Shown: positions 11,285 to 23,900, numbered from the stretch's first letter. The stretch: 64,000 nt of DNA from Nematostella vectensis (GCF_932526225.1 NC_064039.1:15270139-15334138), one strand, 5' to 3'. Numbers and translations: made by a program. Notes: generated by a model not told the origin, from the letters alone.

Positions 11285-14200
11285 TTAGATGGGAGGTAGT
11301 GATCGCCCTCCCCTTGGTACCCATTTGGCACGTGTCCCATCTGCCCCTAGCTGTTCTATTTCTACCGAACCCCGCCGTTTTTCTATGTCCAGCTGGCGCT
11401 CAAGTTCCGCTGGGTTTGGCAGAGACCCCCGACGTCGACCCGGGTCAAATCCGAGCGGCTTAAGCAGATTCGGTGACTTTCGTGGCCTTCTCGGCGGCTG
11501 AGCGGCTGGCGCTCGGGTAATAAATGTCGATGACTCGTCATCAGAGTCGGCAGCACTTGGCTCATCTGTCGTCGATCCATCGATTGACAGTATTCGGTCA
11601 GCACTCGGCTCACTGATGTTGATCGAATCACAGACAGGAGAGCTGTCAAGCGACGGGAGAATTATTTTATTAGGGCTTTTCTGTTCGCGATTCAGCAAAG
11701 AAATATTCTCACAAGATCGTGACAAGAGTTTATTTGCTGAGCCGACTCGCAGTCGTCCTGGAGACGCACTCAGATTCTCAGTCGACTTGGACAAATTTCG
11801 TGATGCCATCGAAAGATCTAGCGGATCTAAAAAGGGCATAGACCCAGAGCGCAATCGATTCTCTTCAGCTCGTCGATGATCGTTCGGCATTGCCGAGGTC
11901 GACAGCGGCCGTGTTCGTCGGCCATTTGCCTTCCCAGCTACCAACTTGCGCCGCTTTTCTTCCTGAATCTGCTCTTGTTTTTGCTGCAAGAGGTTCATCT
12001 TCTTCAGCATGTCTTTTTGACCTTTGGTCATGGATGTTAAGGATACCATTTTTTGTCTGAAAGGGGTAGAGAGAATAAAGAAAGTTAAGGACAATGTAAC
12101 TGATAATGATGGCGAAGATGACAATAATAATGATAGAATACACCAAACACTCATAGTATTCGACTCTGCGAAATTTTCGTCTTTTATAAGACTTCTTCAG
12201 GGCAGAGTCGAATACCAGTGTTTGGTGTACTGTATATATTCTTCTGATTTACGATCACGACTATTTGGGCCTTTTGTATTGGTGATGATAATGATGTTGG
12301 TGATGATAATGATGATGATGATGATGATGATGGTGATGGTGATGGTGATTGTAGTGTTCGAGAGGGTAGGCTGTGTAGCCGGGCGATGTACATGCGGGAA
12401 CTGAGCGAGTAAAGCGTTGTGTTGACAATCATCCTGTGTAATCTTTTCCATCCGGAAGTTAGACACTACATATTGGCGACGAGGGTAAACAACGGAAGAG
12501 TGAGTAATGAATTTAGATGGTTTCACGCGGGCCCCGCTTCCCCCGGTGAATTTAGAAGCCTCGAATCTCGGCGATGAGTGGAAACAATGGCTAGAGTCGT
12601 TTCAGAACTACAGCATTGCTACAAAACTGAATAAAGAAGAGGATGTCGTGCAAAGAGCGACGTTACTACATTTAGCCGGTGTGGGAGTACAGAGATTGCT
12701 GACGGGATTACCAGGGGTTAAAACCAAGTGCGAAGATGTGATCAAGGTGATAGCAGATTACTGCAGCCCTAAGAAGAATAAATGGGCTGAGAGATACAAG
12801 TTTCAGAAGAGGGCTCAGGAACGTGGTGAGAGCCTGGACTTATTTGTCGCGGAACTGCGGGTGTTAGCGGACACGTATGACTTTGGGGGAGCGGTGGAAG
12901 AACACATCCTCGGACAGGTGATTGAGAAATGTGCAGACAGCTATCTACGAGAAAGACTACTACAACAAGGTGACGAGTTGACATTGCACAAGGCTCAATC
13001 ACTAGGAAGGGCAATAGAACAGGCCAAGAAAGACGCTGGACTACTCGGTGGACAGGAAAAGTCAACAACATTTGATGTGAATCAAGTGCAGAAGACTTCG
13101 ACGCAGAAAAGGGAGAAGAAATGTTATCGATGTGGAAATACGGATCACATAGCAAATGATCTAAAGTGCAGAGCAAGGGCAGCTGAGTGCCATCGGTGCA
13201 AGAGAGTTGGATATTTTCAAAGGTGTTGTAGACAACCAATCAAGGATGCGAAGCAAGAAATGAAGGTTAACTCGGTTGAGCCGGACGTAGCTTCAAATTG
13301 TGGACAGGAGGACATTGACCATGAGTTTGTGCATTTCACAAAAGAAAAGGTGCTCAGAACCTTAGTGTTACAACTAAAATTAATGGTATTCCCATAGAGA
13401 TGATAGTTGATACTGGATGCTCCAGGACATTAGTTCCCAAGTCCTGGTATCAAGCGAAGACTGATGGAAAGCTACAACGAGAAATACGTTGCATTGGGAC
13501 ATTCATAGGGACAATCAACTATGAAGGCAAGGAGATCACAGAAGAAATCTTTGTGGTGGATGTGCAAGGGCCGCCACTGCTGGGAATGAGTGCGATAACT
13601 GGACTTAATTTGATGAAAGTTTACGCAGTGACAACCGGGGATAGTTCGAAAGCGGATAAACTTGTGGACGAACTCAGTGATGTGTTCAGTGAAGAACTGG
13701 GAGAATTTAAGGGCTATGAGTATAAAGTGCTAGTTAATGAAGACGTTCCACCAGTAGCACAGCGACAGCGAGCAGTACCGGCAATGCTGGAAACAAAGCT
13801 TAAGATAGAAATGGAGCGGATGCTTCAGGACGGTGTGATAGAAGAGGCAACTGGTGCATCGTGGGATGTCACCGATACATGTTGTCTACAAGGACAATGG
13901 TGAACTCAGGGTGTGTGTTGATTTGCGTGAAGTGAATAAGGCTGTGATCAGGGAAAGATTTCCAATTCCGCGGATACAACATGTATTGAGGCAGCTCAAT
14001 GGAGCTCAAATGTTCACAACATTGGGCTTGCGCAAGGCATATTGGCAATTGAAGTTAGCAGAGGAGTCACGTGAGATCACCGCATTTATGGCTGCAGGCA
14101 AGGTGTATCGGTTCACGAGACTGCCGTTCGGGCTAGCCTCGGCGCCTGAGGCATATCAGAAGATGATGAGTATCATCTGCGGAGGGTTACCAGGTGTGTT

Positions 14201-17067
14201 GACATATTTCGATGATGTTGTGATTTACGGAAACACTGAGGCAGAACACTGGGACAATCTAAGGCGAGGGTTGAGTGTCTTTCAAGAGGCTGGTCTCAAA
14301 CTCAATGCATCGAAGTGTATCATTGGAGTATCAGAGTTGAAGTTCTTGGGTCACGTCATCTCGGATGTGGGGGTGAAGCCAGATCCTGAAAAGGTGAAAG
14401 CTATCGTTGATGCCCCAACACCCAAGAATGTTGCAGAGCTGAGATCATTTCTTGACAGTATTACGTATTTGTGGCAGTATGTCGACAATTTAGCAACTGT
14501 GATAGCACCTCTACGGAAGCTTATACAGAAGGGGGTAGCTTGGCACTGGTCACGACAGGAATCTGAAGCATATTCAGCAGTAAAGGAAATGCTTGTCCGG
14601 GCGCCATGTCTTGCCCATTACTCAATGGAAGCTGAAACAAAGTTAATAGTGGATGCAAGCCCATACGGTCTAGGGGCTGTGCTGATGCAGCGACATGGTC
14701 CGGAATTCAAGCCAGTGGCGTATGCGTCACGTGGACTGACTGATGTTGAGAAGAGATACGCACAGATTGAACGGGAGGCGTTAGGAGTGCTGTTTGGATT
14801 GCAAAGGATGCATACGTATGTGTATGGACGTCACATCACGGCGGTGACGGATCATAAGCCATTGCCGGCTGTGTTTACTTAGGCATCACAATCCATTAGG
14901 CTGGAGCGCATTGCATTGAGAGCTCAGAACTATGACTTTGTGTTGTCATATGAGCCAGGGGCAAGTAATGTTGCAGATGGATGGTCACGACTGCCGGCAA
15001 ACCCCAGTTGTGGGCCATGTGACTTTATAGAAGAACATGTCTGTTACGTTGCATGTGATCTGGATTTTCTGACACTTGAGGAAATTGCGGAAGCTGGAAA
15101 GGAAGACAGCAAACTGCAGGATGTGGTGGAGTCCATAAATACGGGATGGACTACCTCCACAGTACAGTCAAAGAGATGGGCTCACATGAAGGATGAATTG
15201 TCATATGCGCAGGGAGTGTTGTGGCGTGGGCGCCGTGCTTATGTACCTCAGAAATTGCGTAGAAAGGCCCTTCATGTGGCTCATGCCGCACACCAAGAAA
15301 TGGTCAGGTCGAAACAGAGATTACGGGAAAGTCTGTTTTGGCATAACATGGATGGAGAGGTCGAGGAATTTTGTCGGAACTGCGAAACTTGCGTTCGCCT
15401 GCAACCATTGAGGAAGGATACACCTGTCCAATCAACCCCTCTTCCACAACGGTGCTGGGACAAGTGTGCCTTGGATCTGGTTGGTCCATTTCCAGGTCAG
15501 ATTTACATTTTGACACTTGTGGATTATAAGAGTAAGTGGCCAGAGGCTGTAATCCTACACAGTCTGTCATCCAAGAGTATCATCAAAGCTCTGGTTGATA
15601 TTTTCTTTCGATTTGGAAATCCAAAGGAAGTTGTGACTGATAATGGTAGTCAATTTATTTCGGGTGAATTTGAAGATTTTCTGAAATCGAAGGGCATTGC
15701 GCACTCACGTTCATCTCCCTATTATCCTAAGGCTAATGGCCAGGTTGAACGATTTCATAGATACCTAGGATATGGACTGAGAGCCGCAGAAATAGATGGA
15801 ATATCATGGATGGATGCACTGCCAGGCATCTTACAGGTTTATCGAGCGACTCCCCATGCCAGGACAGGTGTCACGCCAGCAAAGTTGTTGTTAAACCGGG
15901 AGATTGTGACAAATCTTCCTTGTGTCCAGGACACAGAGACGGTGAATCTTGAGGAACGGTATGGACAATATCAGCAGAAGCTGCGTGATTATGCTGAAAA
16001 TAGAAGGGGTGCTATACCACATGACTTGTCAGTGGGTGACATCGTGTTTGTGGCAAATATGAACAGATCAAAACTTGATCCAAGGTATCTGGGAGATCGA
16101 CATGTGATCTTAAGACAGAAGGGGGATGGAGCCTTTGATGTTGTCAATGTCAACTCAGGCAAACTCTCTGTTAGGAATGCAAAGTACCTGAGGAAAGCAC
16201 CAACACATCAGGTAAATCTGCCCGCGCTGTTGACAGAAAATGGTGCTGTTGCGCAACAATCAGTGACCCCAGAGGGTCTAGAAAACCACGACTTATTAAC
16301 GGGAGACTCTGGGAGGGAGGTCTCAACGGAGAAGGCTGTGCAGTCTGAGAGAGAAGTTGACCCTCAGCCAATAACGGAACTGAAATGTCGGCGTTCCACT
16401 AGGGAACCAAAACCAAACGTTTATTCAGAATATTATTATTATTCTTAGGACTTGGACACTTAGCAGTCAGTTAACTGATGTGTCATTTGCGTTTTTTGTT
16501 TTGGAGGGATGTAGTGTTCGAGTGGGTAGGCTGTGTAGCCGGGCGAGGCCTGGGTACGAGGTAAAGTAAATCGCCATATTGGATTATGTACATGCGGAAA
16601 CTGAGCGAGTAAAGCGTTGTGTTGACAATCATCCTGTGTAATCTTTTCCATCCGGAAGTTAGACACTACAGTGATGGTGATGGTGATGGTGATGGTGATG
16701 GTGATGGTGATGGTGATGGTGATGGTGATGGTGATGGTGATGGTGATGGTGATGGTGATGGTGATAGTGGTGATGATGATGGCTGCTGATGAATAATGAT
16801 TGTCCCTGCAGTGATACCACTCATTACCTGTCCAAGTCCTTGACTTCCTTGGCGTGTTTCTGACTCCAGTAGATGTTAGACGCGTAGAGACTCTCGACAT
16901 CAGAACGAGACTGGAGGAGGAAAGACTCGTAGAAGGCGTCCTCAACGGGGGAGCGATCTCTGTCTGTGACGTCATCCTTGGAGCCTTTTCTGCCTTGTCC
17001 AGCCTCGAGAGTGACTTTGAGCGCGGGGGTTTGGGAACCAGTGGTCAGCATGTTTTGTGTTGGGTAC
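11285..17067 (-). CDS. Unrecognised Ser-rich coiled-coil protein, last two exons
   Basis: Exon 17067-16828 (acceptor CATCATCAG, donor GTAATG) joins exon 12056-11285 (acceptor CCCTTTCAG, stop TAA at 11285-11287). Phases fit, with an Arg codon split AG/A, giving about 336 C-terminal residues. The first exon has a mixed-charge stretch (YESFLLQSRSDVESLY). The second begins with a probable short coiled coil (QKDMLKKMNLLQQKQEQIQ) followed by a basic KRRK patch. The remainder is a disordered Ser/Pro/Arg-rich tail with two similar motifs, STENLS and SCENIS, that look like phosphorylation or docking sites. It ends GGRSLPPI. I do not recognise the family. The 4.8-kb intron holds a GATGGT microsatellite split by a Gypsy element in the opposite orientation. 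Upstream exons were not found. Confidence 0.6.
12282..12349. repeat. GAT/GGTGAT microsatellite, left of the Gypsy insertion
   Basis: Triplet run (gatgatgataatgatgatga, then gatggtgatggtgat) ending at the 5' LTR. It is the left half of the repeat into which the retrotransposon inserted. Confidence 0.8.
12350..12470 (+). repeat. 5' LTR of the Gypsy element (121 bp)
   Basis: Starts TGTAGTGTTCGA and ends ACACTACA. Compared with the 3' LTR it lacks a 40-bp internal block (after gccgggcga) and has a few substitutions. Confidence 0.9.
12474..12486 (+). promoter_or_regulatory. Candidate tRNA primer-binding site
   Basis: TGGCGACGAGGGT starts three bases after the 5' LTR. TGG at this position pairs with a tRNA CCA end; I did not identify the tRNA. 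Confidence 0.45.
12507..13397 (+). CDS. gag: Gypsy Gag polyprotein with zinc knuckles
   Basis: 296 residues from the first ATG after the LTR, the structural protein that packages element RNA. The N-terminal two-thirds is capsid-like and helical (contains EDVIKVIADYCSPKKNKW). A nucleocapsid segment near residues 208-245 has a first knuckle CYRCGNTDHIANDLKC (spacing CX2CX4HX6C). The second, CHRCKRVGYFQRCC, carries Tyr where the zinc-binding His is expected. The frame ends at 13397 and overlaps the protease frame, which is open from about 13318 in the -1 frame. No canonical slippery heptamer was obvious. Confidence 0.85.
   Translation: MNLDGFTRAPLPPVNLEASNLGDEWKQWLESFQNYSIATKLNKEEDVVQRATLLHLAGVGVQRLLTGLPGVKTKCEDVIKVIADYCSPKKNKWAERYKFQKRAQERGESLDLFVAELRVLADTYDFGGAVEEHILGQVIEKCADSYLRERLLQQGDELTLHKAQSLGRAIEQAKKDAGLLGGQEKSTTFDVNQVQKTSTQKREKKCYRCGNTDHIANDLKCRARAAECHRCKRVGYFQRCCRQPIKDAKQEMKVNSVEPDVASNCGQEDIDHEFVHFTKEKVLRTLVLQLKLMVFP
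13318..16448 (+). pseudogene. pol: Gypsy Pol (protease-RT-RNase H-integrase), broken
   Basis: The protease has the active-site motif DTGCS just after 13400. The frame shifts at about 13862-13866, consistent with one extra base, and RT continues in another frame. RT shows LPFGLASAPEAYQ and YFDD, but the motif A aspartate is Gly (GGC at 14025-14027, in TLGLRKAYW), which would abolish catalysis. RNase H follows (VDASPYGLGAVL, then DHKPL) and is interrupted by TAG at 14880-14882. The integrase has an HHCC-like region ending CRNCETC and the core residues in LDLVGPFPG, VTDNGSQF and NGQVERFH. A GPY/F-like C-terminal region precedes the stop at 16446-16448. Confidence 0.9.
16503..16509 (+). promoter_or_regulatory. 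Polypurine tract of the Gypsy element
   Basis: GGAGGGA directly precedes the 3' LTR, the expected position of the plus-strand priming site. Confidence 0.6.
16510..16670 (+). repeat. 3' LTR of the Gypsy element (161 bp)
   Basis: Same ends as the 5' LTR (TGTAGTGTTCGA ... ACACTACA), and it retains a 40-bp block (gcctgggtacgaggtaaagt...) that is missing from the 5' copy. Confidence 0.9.
16671..16790. repeat. GATGGT microsatellite, right of the Gypsy insertion
   Basis: About 16 near-perfect copies of gtgatg, then gatagtggtgatgatgatgg. Right half of the interrupted microsatellite. Confidence 0.9.
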
Positions 17068-17248
17068 CTGATGATGAAGATGGGAACATAATTAGCAATG
17101 CCACAGGATGGAGGAGAGGACCCTTATACATTGAATAAAAATGATCCTCAATATTTCTCAGGCCGTGAAAAAAAGGATCGTGATAGCGATCTTACTAACA
17201 AAGAGAGATATTAGGTATTGACGAACATAAATCGTTTTTGGATATCAA

Positions 17249-17691
17249 TCAATCTTGTTTTGAAAACTGTCGCTTTTCTAGCTCACTTGGGCTCATTCGG
17301 GAGTCCGTTCCATTCATTGTTCCGTTTTTTTCACCCTAGAACTGTGTACGTCGACAATTTCCAATTAAACTTGTAGGAATTCGTTTTTTATTGCGATTTT
17401 CAGGATGCCATTTTGAAAAATAAGGCAAGCGTAATACCAAGGCCGCTTCCCCAATATCTATCTCATTTGGTGATCCTTTCGCACCAATTCAAGCTTTAAC
17501 GTAAGAGGAGAATTGACAAAATAAACCGTTTTTGAGGCCGGTAATGCTTTTATTCCTCTCGCTTTTTGAGAAAAAATAATGATTCAAAATAATATATTGC
17601 CCGAAAAATCGCAGCGAACACCCCCTCCATTCTCCCCAAATTCAATTGACAGAGTGAGCTAGAAAAACGACAGTTTTCAAAACAAGATTGA
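17249..17691. mobile_element. MITE-like element with 39-bp terminal inverted repeats
   Basis: Bases 17249-17287 (tcaatcttgttttgaaaact...) match the reverse complement of 17653-17691 with one mismatch. The 443-bp element has no coding capacity. The ends adjoin different flanking bases; no clear target duplication was seen. Confidence 0.75.
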
Positions 17692-20600
17692 CCACGGCAT
17701 TACTAAAAAGAGGAAGCGGAAGAACCAGCGGAACCAACGGAACAAGTACATTTTGAAAGCAGGATTGAAGGGTAGTATAGGGGTAGGGGTGTACGCCGAT
17801 TACTACGATTCTTTTATGAAATATCTATCTATCGAAAATATTTTTCTTTCCTGTTCTAAACAGACTGGTAGTTTGCCATAATACATAACCAAGCGCAAAT
17901 GTGCTACATTATTTTACGTTCATTTGACATTCTGTTATATGCAATTTGTAAAAAATTTCCGTTGAAAGTTCCGGATAAGTAACAAAAAACATACTGTAAA
18001 ACAAGCGCTCGCAGTGTCCTTGTGTACCTGTGCAGATTACAAAAAAAAAAAGAACAAATTGTTTTACAACTTTGTTTATTTGTCATATCATACTAAGAAT
18101 TTATTACCTTATTTATCAATTTCTACGTGTGTGCAAACCCGCGGTCGCCTGGACTCGTCACGCTATGTGGCGTTTGATGGGGCTTACACGAGCGTGACGA
18201 GTCCTGACGACACGAGGCTACGAAGCTGGTGCTGTTGTGTTTTTGTAACTGTATTTGCTCGCTTAGACGCCGCACGGTGAGAATAAATCGTAAAGAACAA
18301 AGGATTTATTTCAAGTTTTAACAATTAACGCAATAGTCCGTGGCTCTTGAGTTGACTTATTCAATATCGTTATTGTTATAAAAAAACACAGACAGATTTT
18401 AGGAAAATAAATCGTAATCCTCGTATAACATCCCTACCACTATATTCCCCTTCGCACCTGCGCTCAATATGCTGATTGCACTGGTTCCGCCGGTTCCGCT
18501 TTTTAGTAATGCCGGATTGGTCATTATAATGTATTCATTATCCCCATTTGTCTCTCCTTGTTGTAATGGTTCTGAATTATATTATCAGATCTTAAGGCGT
18601 GATCCATTTGGCATAAAAGAAACAATAGCTATGATTCCTGTGAACGTAAAATACATGATGCACTCCTAGCTAGGGAGTTAAAGGAGCACTTTAACCCGAA
18701 CAGGCGATTTTTACGTAGCGTGGCGTACTGTAACAGCGTGAGTGACTTATGGCTTGTTTACTTTTAGACGGTGGCATTCCAACGTAACTAAATGCACGCG
18801 TACTCTGTCTAGATGCGTTGACTACTAGTTAATATTTCCTTATTAAAGGAATATAGTACAACGTATGCCCCTAGTGTTACCTAACCCTCCTTATATCAGG
18901 AGGGTTAGGAGGGTTTTGTAAGAGATTTTAGCGTCTCTGTTATTTGACGATAGACAGTGACCTAAGGAAATAGGAATCATAAAAGGCGAACAATAACCAT
19001 AGGCAAAAGCACAAACAAGCAATTCTAGCTCATTTATTGGGGAACCACTAAAATACTATAAAAAGACTCAAAACGTGTAACACGAAAAAATATGCTCCCG
19101 TCTAAGTATGAAAACGAGGCAATATGTGGTATTGAACAAGGCATTGCCCCAAATTTTAGAAGGTTTTTCTTTATCAAGTGAGAAAAAGTTTTGCTTTAAA
19201 ATAACTGCCAACTTACTGTGAAAAAGAAATTATGTTGGGCTTCTCTGCTGTTATAAGGCCAGATTTCACGCATGAGACGGGCACAAGGTCTTTAGCACAC
19301 AATCAAGATCCCAGTTTTAGGACCAGCGATCACCAGAGCTTCGTAAGTCGCTACCAGGCGACGTGCGCTGCGATGTTTTCAATGTGTAAACCTGTTTTTG
19401 GCTCAGTAGATTAATACTTTGCCAAGCCTGTAAACGCTCTTCTTCGTATTGTAGGCCACGAGTATTTGTGCAGACGGACTGTTGACGTACATGTCAATCG
19501 CTACCAATCGCTTTCATATAAGAGGCAATTAGTAACTAATTATCCCGTGTAAGGGATGGTCACAGAACTATGAAATCAGCCAAGCAATAAGTAAAAAAGA
19601 GTAATTAAAACAGTGGTCAGTTATCACATATTTATTGTTGGAAACACAAAAGACTTTGTTCCGTGGTGTCAAATAGCGAAAACTTCAATTGTTCTACGTT
19701 TTATTCGCTAGGAATAAAATCATATTCTCTGCATTTTCTGGTCGCTGTTTTTTGCCGTGAATTGGAATTGCAAATAAAGTTATAGCGGTACATATTGAGC
19801 TCCCTATGTTTGGCATACATGCTCCCACAAAAAGTTCAGCCTCGTTCTAAGAGTCTTACCCGGGTCTCTGATCGGGTTTTCTGTGGTAAGGGTTGAAACG
19901 TCACAGGAAAGAGCTCGTCCCAGACCTCAAGCTGCTCCTAACGGTTATCTACAAGGACAGGAACCCCGGTGGGTGGAAACCTAGGATTGGGCTTAAAAAA
20001 GCTTATAATCTATAAATCAGTATTTATATTCTACATATCAGTAACGCCAGTGTTTGCCTTCAGTTTCGCCTTCCCGTGACTTCGTATCGCTATGTTTGTT
20101 GTTGTTAGCATAATTCATCAATAGCGAAAGTGAAATTTGGTGTTAACTCGATTTTACTTTTTTCGTAATAAAAGAACGTCTAATTTTCAGTTGAAGCTGG
20201 GCCGTATTCTTATTTTTGTAGCATTTTAAAGCTGTAAGTATTTTTTAATATCAATGTATATAAAAATCATATAATACTCAATAAAGTATAAAAAAGAGAA
20301 TTGCACAAGTGATCAATAATTTGTTATTATGAACACAATTTGATTCTGCTGATAACACATGTCACTAGAAAAACAGTATTTTTTTGCTATCTGAGCCTCA
20401 ATACGTTCTTAGCATGTTTTTAAAATTTGATGAAATCTGGACGTTTTCATAAATATTGTTCTTAAAAAAGAGTGATAGGTGTAAAGAGGTCATCCAATCA
20501 AATCCCTCAATCGCCTTTTTTTATAAATACCCTTTTGCTGATAAAAAACAATGAACCATTTTTGTCGATGTTCGAATTCTAGGGTTTTCACAAATGTTAA

Positions 20601-20964
20601 ACATCTGAAATCTTGAATACTACGAATTCAAATATAACAGACATTATTATTATTATTATTACACCGGTTGCTCTCAGACACAGTTTCGTCTTCATTTCGC
20701 CATCAATGAGGCACCTGGAGACACCCATTACCACCAGTCCACTCTATCAACCCTCTCATTTGTAACAGGTACCAAGAGCGAAATCTCAAAAACTACTATT
20801 TTACGGTTCTTACTTTCGCTCACAAGTTGTTCAATAACTTGTTTATATTTCTTGCTGTGGCATATCCATTTTTATTGTTGCACAATGCTTCTTTGAAGCG
20901 TTAGGAAAGTATTTGATGGTATTGGATGGAAAGGGCTTGTGTCGTATAGCGGCGTGTTAAAGCC
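17692..20964. other. Intergenic, 3.3 kb, no confident gene
   Basis: Contains a GACTCGTCACGC/GCGTGACGAGTC inverted repeat (about 18154-18205), a small inverted repeat of aaccctcc (18889-18916), a copy of the ggctggacgtt repeat family (20412-20480) and an ATT run near 20643. No gene was recognised on either strand. Confidence 0.4.
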
Positions 20965-23900
20965 ATGTCACGAGCAAGAAACTTGACCTTCGCTTGCGTC
21001 GCTCTGTTCTTTTTTTATTCCTCGAGTTCTGTTCATGCTAAGAGCAAACACAATTCCAAGAGTGTCTCGAAAGGTAAGGTGAAGTTTGACCTGTAGTTAA
21101 AGCGTTACAACATCTATGATTTCCACAGTATTACCTTAAATTTGATTTGGCAAAGAATTTGTTGTTCTCTCTATTGCTAAGTAACAAATTCAAAGAAATT
21201 GTTTAAAAACTCGCTGAAGTTCTTGTTTAGATATGCAATAATCCTGTTTTTGCACAATAAGCTTTTGAAAATTAAGATTCGCACAGTGGCTGGCAAACAG
21301 TGGATTGCTTTACAGCAGGTAATATATGTGGCTTGAATTGTTCTACTTGTATTGGGCGTGACAAACATCGGCCCGCGTTGGAGAACAGTCACCTTTTAAA
21401 TGAGCTATATTATCGACACATAATAGCATTTATGTGGTAATGTTCTGGGTATCTCTACTAGTTTTATTCTCGCATTTATGTGGTAATGTTCTGGGTATCT
21501 CTACTAGTTTTATTCTCGCATTTATGTGGTAATGTTCTGGGTATCTCTACTAGTTTTATTCTCGCATTTATGTGGTAATGTTCTGGGTATCTCTACTAGT
21601 TTTATTCTCGCATTTATGTGGTAATGTTCTGGGTATTTCTACTAGTTTTATTCTCGCATTTATGTGGTAATGTTACAAATCTGTCATAAAACCTTTGGGC
21701 AGCAGCCATGATGTACTTCTTGACACAAAAGATGTATGATTGCATTTTCTGCAGCAAATCACAAAGATCAGCCCAAGACTATAAGCGATCTCAAAGTAGG
21801 AGGTAAGCGTTGCGAAACAGCAGCATTCGCCTTTTTTACATTGTTAGTAGATTTCACATTGTCTTCATTCACCCCTGTTAATTCTACATACAGTCGAACT
21901 TGAAAAGGTTGTCCTTCTGAAAAGACATTTCCAATTTACACGGCTCATCATATATTGACCTTCCGCGTGTAGAATACCAGGTGTGTTACACACTTTGATT
22001 AAGACAAAACGTAACAATCTCAAATAAAGATAAATAACCCAGCCCAAATAAAGATAGGACAAAAAAAAGTAAATTTCTAACATTGCCACCCTCTTTCCAC
22101 CCACTGGTCCCTTCCGCCTGTTTACTCCATGTGGGATCTCATAATGTTATTTTGATAGATATAATAGAGGACGACATTATGGTTGACCACCGTTTTCTGA
22201 GAAGGCTTAAAGGGAGCCGGAAAAGAGGATTTATTCACGGCTTAGAAAAGTGGCCGAGAGTGATGGATGAGCACGGCAAATCGTTCATCAGAATCCCTTA
22301 TGAGCTCAGGACTGGATGGTTTTGGAGCGGACTATGTGGGTAACCTCTTTAACTAAACACCAATAACACATAGTAAGTTGCCTTATCACAAATTGCCTTA
22401 TCGGCAGCAGATGCTCATTGGGCGTACTGTGAACCTCTCCTAGCCCCAATAACACCTAGAACACGTTGCTTTATAGCCAGAAGACACTCACACACATTGG
22501 GTGGACGACATGTTAAGCCCCGCCTCCATCGCACATGTCGTTATCCCACTAATGCAGTGTAGTCATGTTTTCCTCGCACATCAAACGTAGTAGCTCTCCC
22601 CCCCTGATGGAGCAAACTCTCTACGTAACATTTCCCATTTTCTCCTTTGATGAAATCCACTCCCCTTAAAGTGTACTTTGAACATAAACTCCCTCAACTC
22701 ATGACACCAATTCGTTGGTAAGTATGCTGATAAATAATTGCTATCTTTCTTTTGTTGTTGCAGCAAGCGGAGCAGTTAATGCGTTAAAAAATGCGATCAA
22801 AAGGTTTAACGAAGAGACCTGCATACGGTTTGTGCCGAAGAAGGACAGCGATAACGATTACCTTTACATTTACCCGGGAACTGGGCAAGTTAACACTTAA
22901 TGAGTCATGTCTCATGTTGTCTAGCTCTAGTTGTGTCCATGTTGTCTAGCTTTAGTTGTGTCCATGTTGTCTAGCTCTTGTTGTGTCCGTGTTGTCTAGC
23001 TCTAGTTGTGTCCGTGTTGTCTAGCTCTTGTTGTGTCCGTGTTGTCTAGCTCTTGTCGTGTCCGTGTTGTCTAACTCTTGTTGTGTCCGTGTTGTCTAGC
23101 TCTTGTTGTGTCCGTGTTGTCTAGCTCTTGTTGTGTCCGTGTTGTCTAGCTCTAGTTGTGTCCGTGTTGTCTAGCTCTAGTTGTGTCCGTGTTGTCTAGC
23201 TCTTGTTGTGTCCGTGTTGTCTAGCTCTAGTTGTGTCCGTGTTGTCTAGCTCTAGTTGTGTCCGTGTTGTCTAGCTCTAGTTGTGTCCGTGTTGTCTAGC
23301 TCTTGTCGTGTCCGTGTTGTCTAGCTCTTGTTGTGTCCGTGTTGTCTAGCTCTAGTTGTGTCCGTGTTGTCTAGCTCTTGTTGTGTCCATGTTGTCTAAC
23401 TCTAGTTGTGTCCGTGTTGTCTAACTCTAGTTGTGTCCGTGTTGTCTAGCTCTTGTTGTGTCCATGTTGTCTAACTCTAGTTGTGTCCGTGTTGTCTAGC
23501 TCTAGTTGTGTCCATGTTGTCTAGCTCTAGTTGTGTCCGTGTTGTCTAGCTCTTGTTGAGTCCGTGTTGTCTAACTCTAGTTGTGTCTGTGTTGTCTAGC
23601 TCTAGTTGTGTCCGTGTTGTCTAGCTCTAGTTGTGTCCGTGTTGTCTAGCTCTAGTTGTGTCCGTGTTGTCTAGCTCTAGTTGTGTCCGTGTTGTCTAGC
23701 TCTAGTTGTGTCCGTGTTGTCTAGCTCTAGTTGTGTCCGTGTTGTCTAGCTCTAGTTGTGTCCGTGTTGTCTAACTCTAGTTGTGTCCGTGTTGTCTAGC
23801 TCTAGTGGTGTCCGTGTTGTCTAACTCTAGTTGTGTCCGTGTTGTCTAGCTCTAGTTGTGTCCGTGTTGTCTAACTCTAGTTGTGTCCGTGTTGTCTAGC

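Larger units (their letters stand above)
12350..16670 (+). mobile_element. Ty3/Gypsy LTR retrotransposon, inactivated
   Basis: A 4,321-bp element bounded by LTRs that begin TGTAGTGTTCGA and end TTAGACACTACA. GTGAT occurs on both sides as a possible 5-bp target duplication, though this is ambiguous because the site is a GATGGT repeat. Gene order is gag, protease, reverse transcriptase, RNase H, integrase, as in the Ty3/Gypsy group. Damage includes a frameshift near 13865, loss of an RT catalytic Asp at 14025-14027 and a stop codon at 14880-14882, so this copy cannot be autonomous. It sits in an intron of the minus-strand gene at 11285-17067, antisense to it. Confidence 0.93.

Noticed and set aside
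18154-18205. GACTCGTCACGC/GCGTGACGAGTC inverted repeat as an RNA structure
   Set aside because: A 12-bp stem with a loop of about 28 bases and no conserved companion features; could be chance.
19860-19937. 26-codon minus-strand exon candidate (EQLEVWDELFPVTFQPL) with good splice borders
   Set aside because: Its phase (0) does not fit the next exon of the minus-strand gene at 17067 (needs phase 2) unless another exon intervenes, and no such exon was found.
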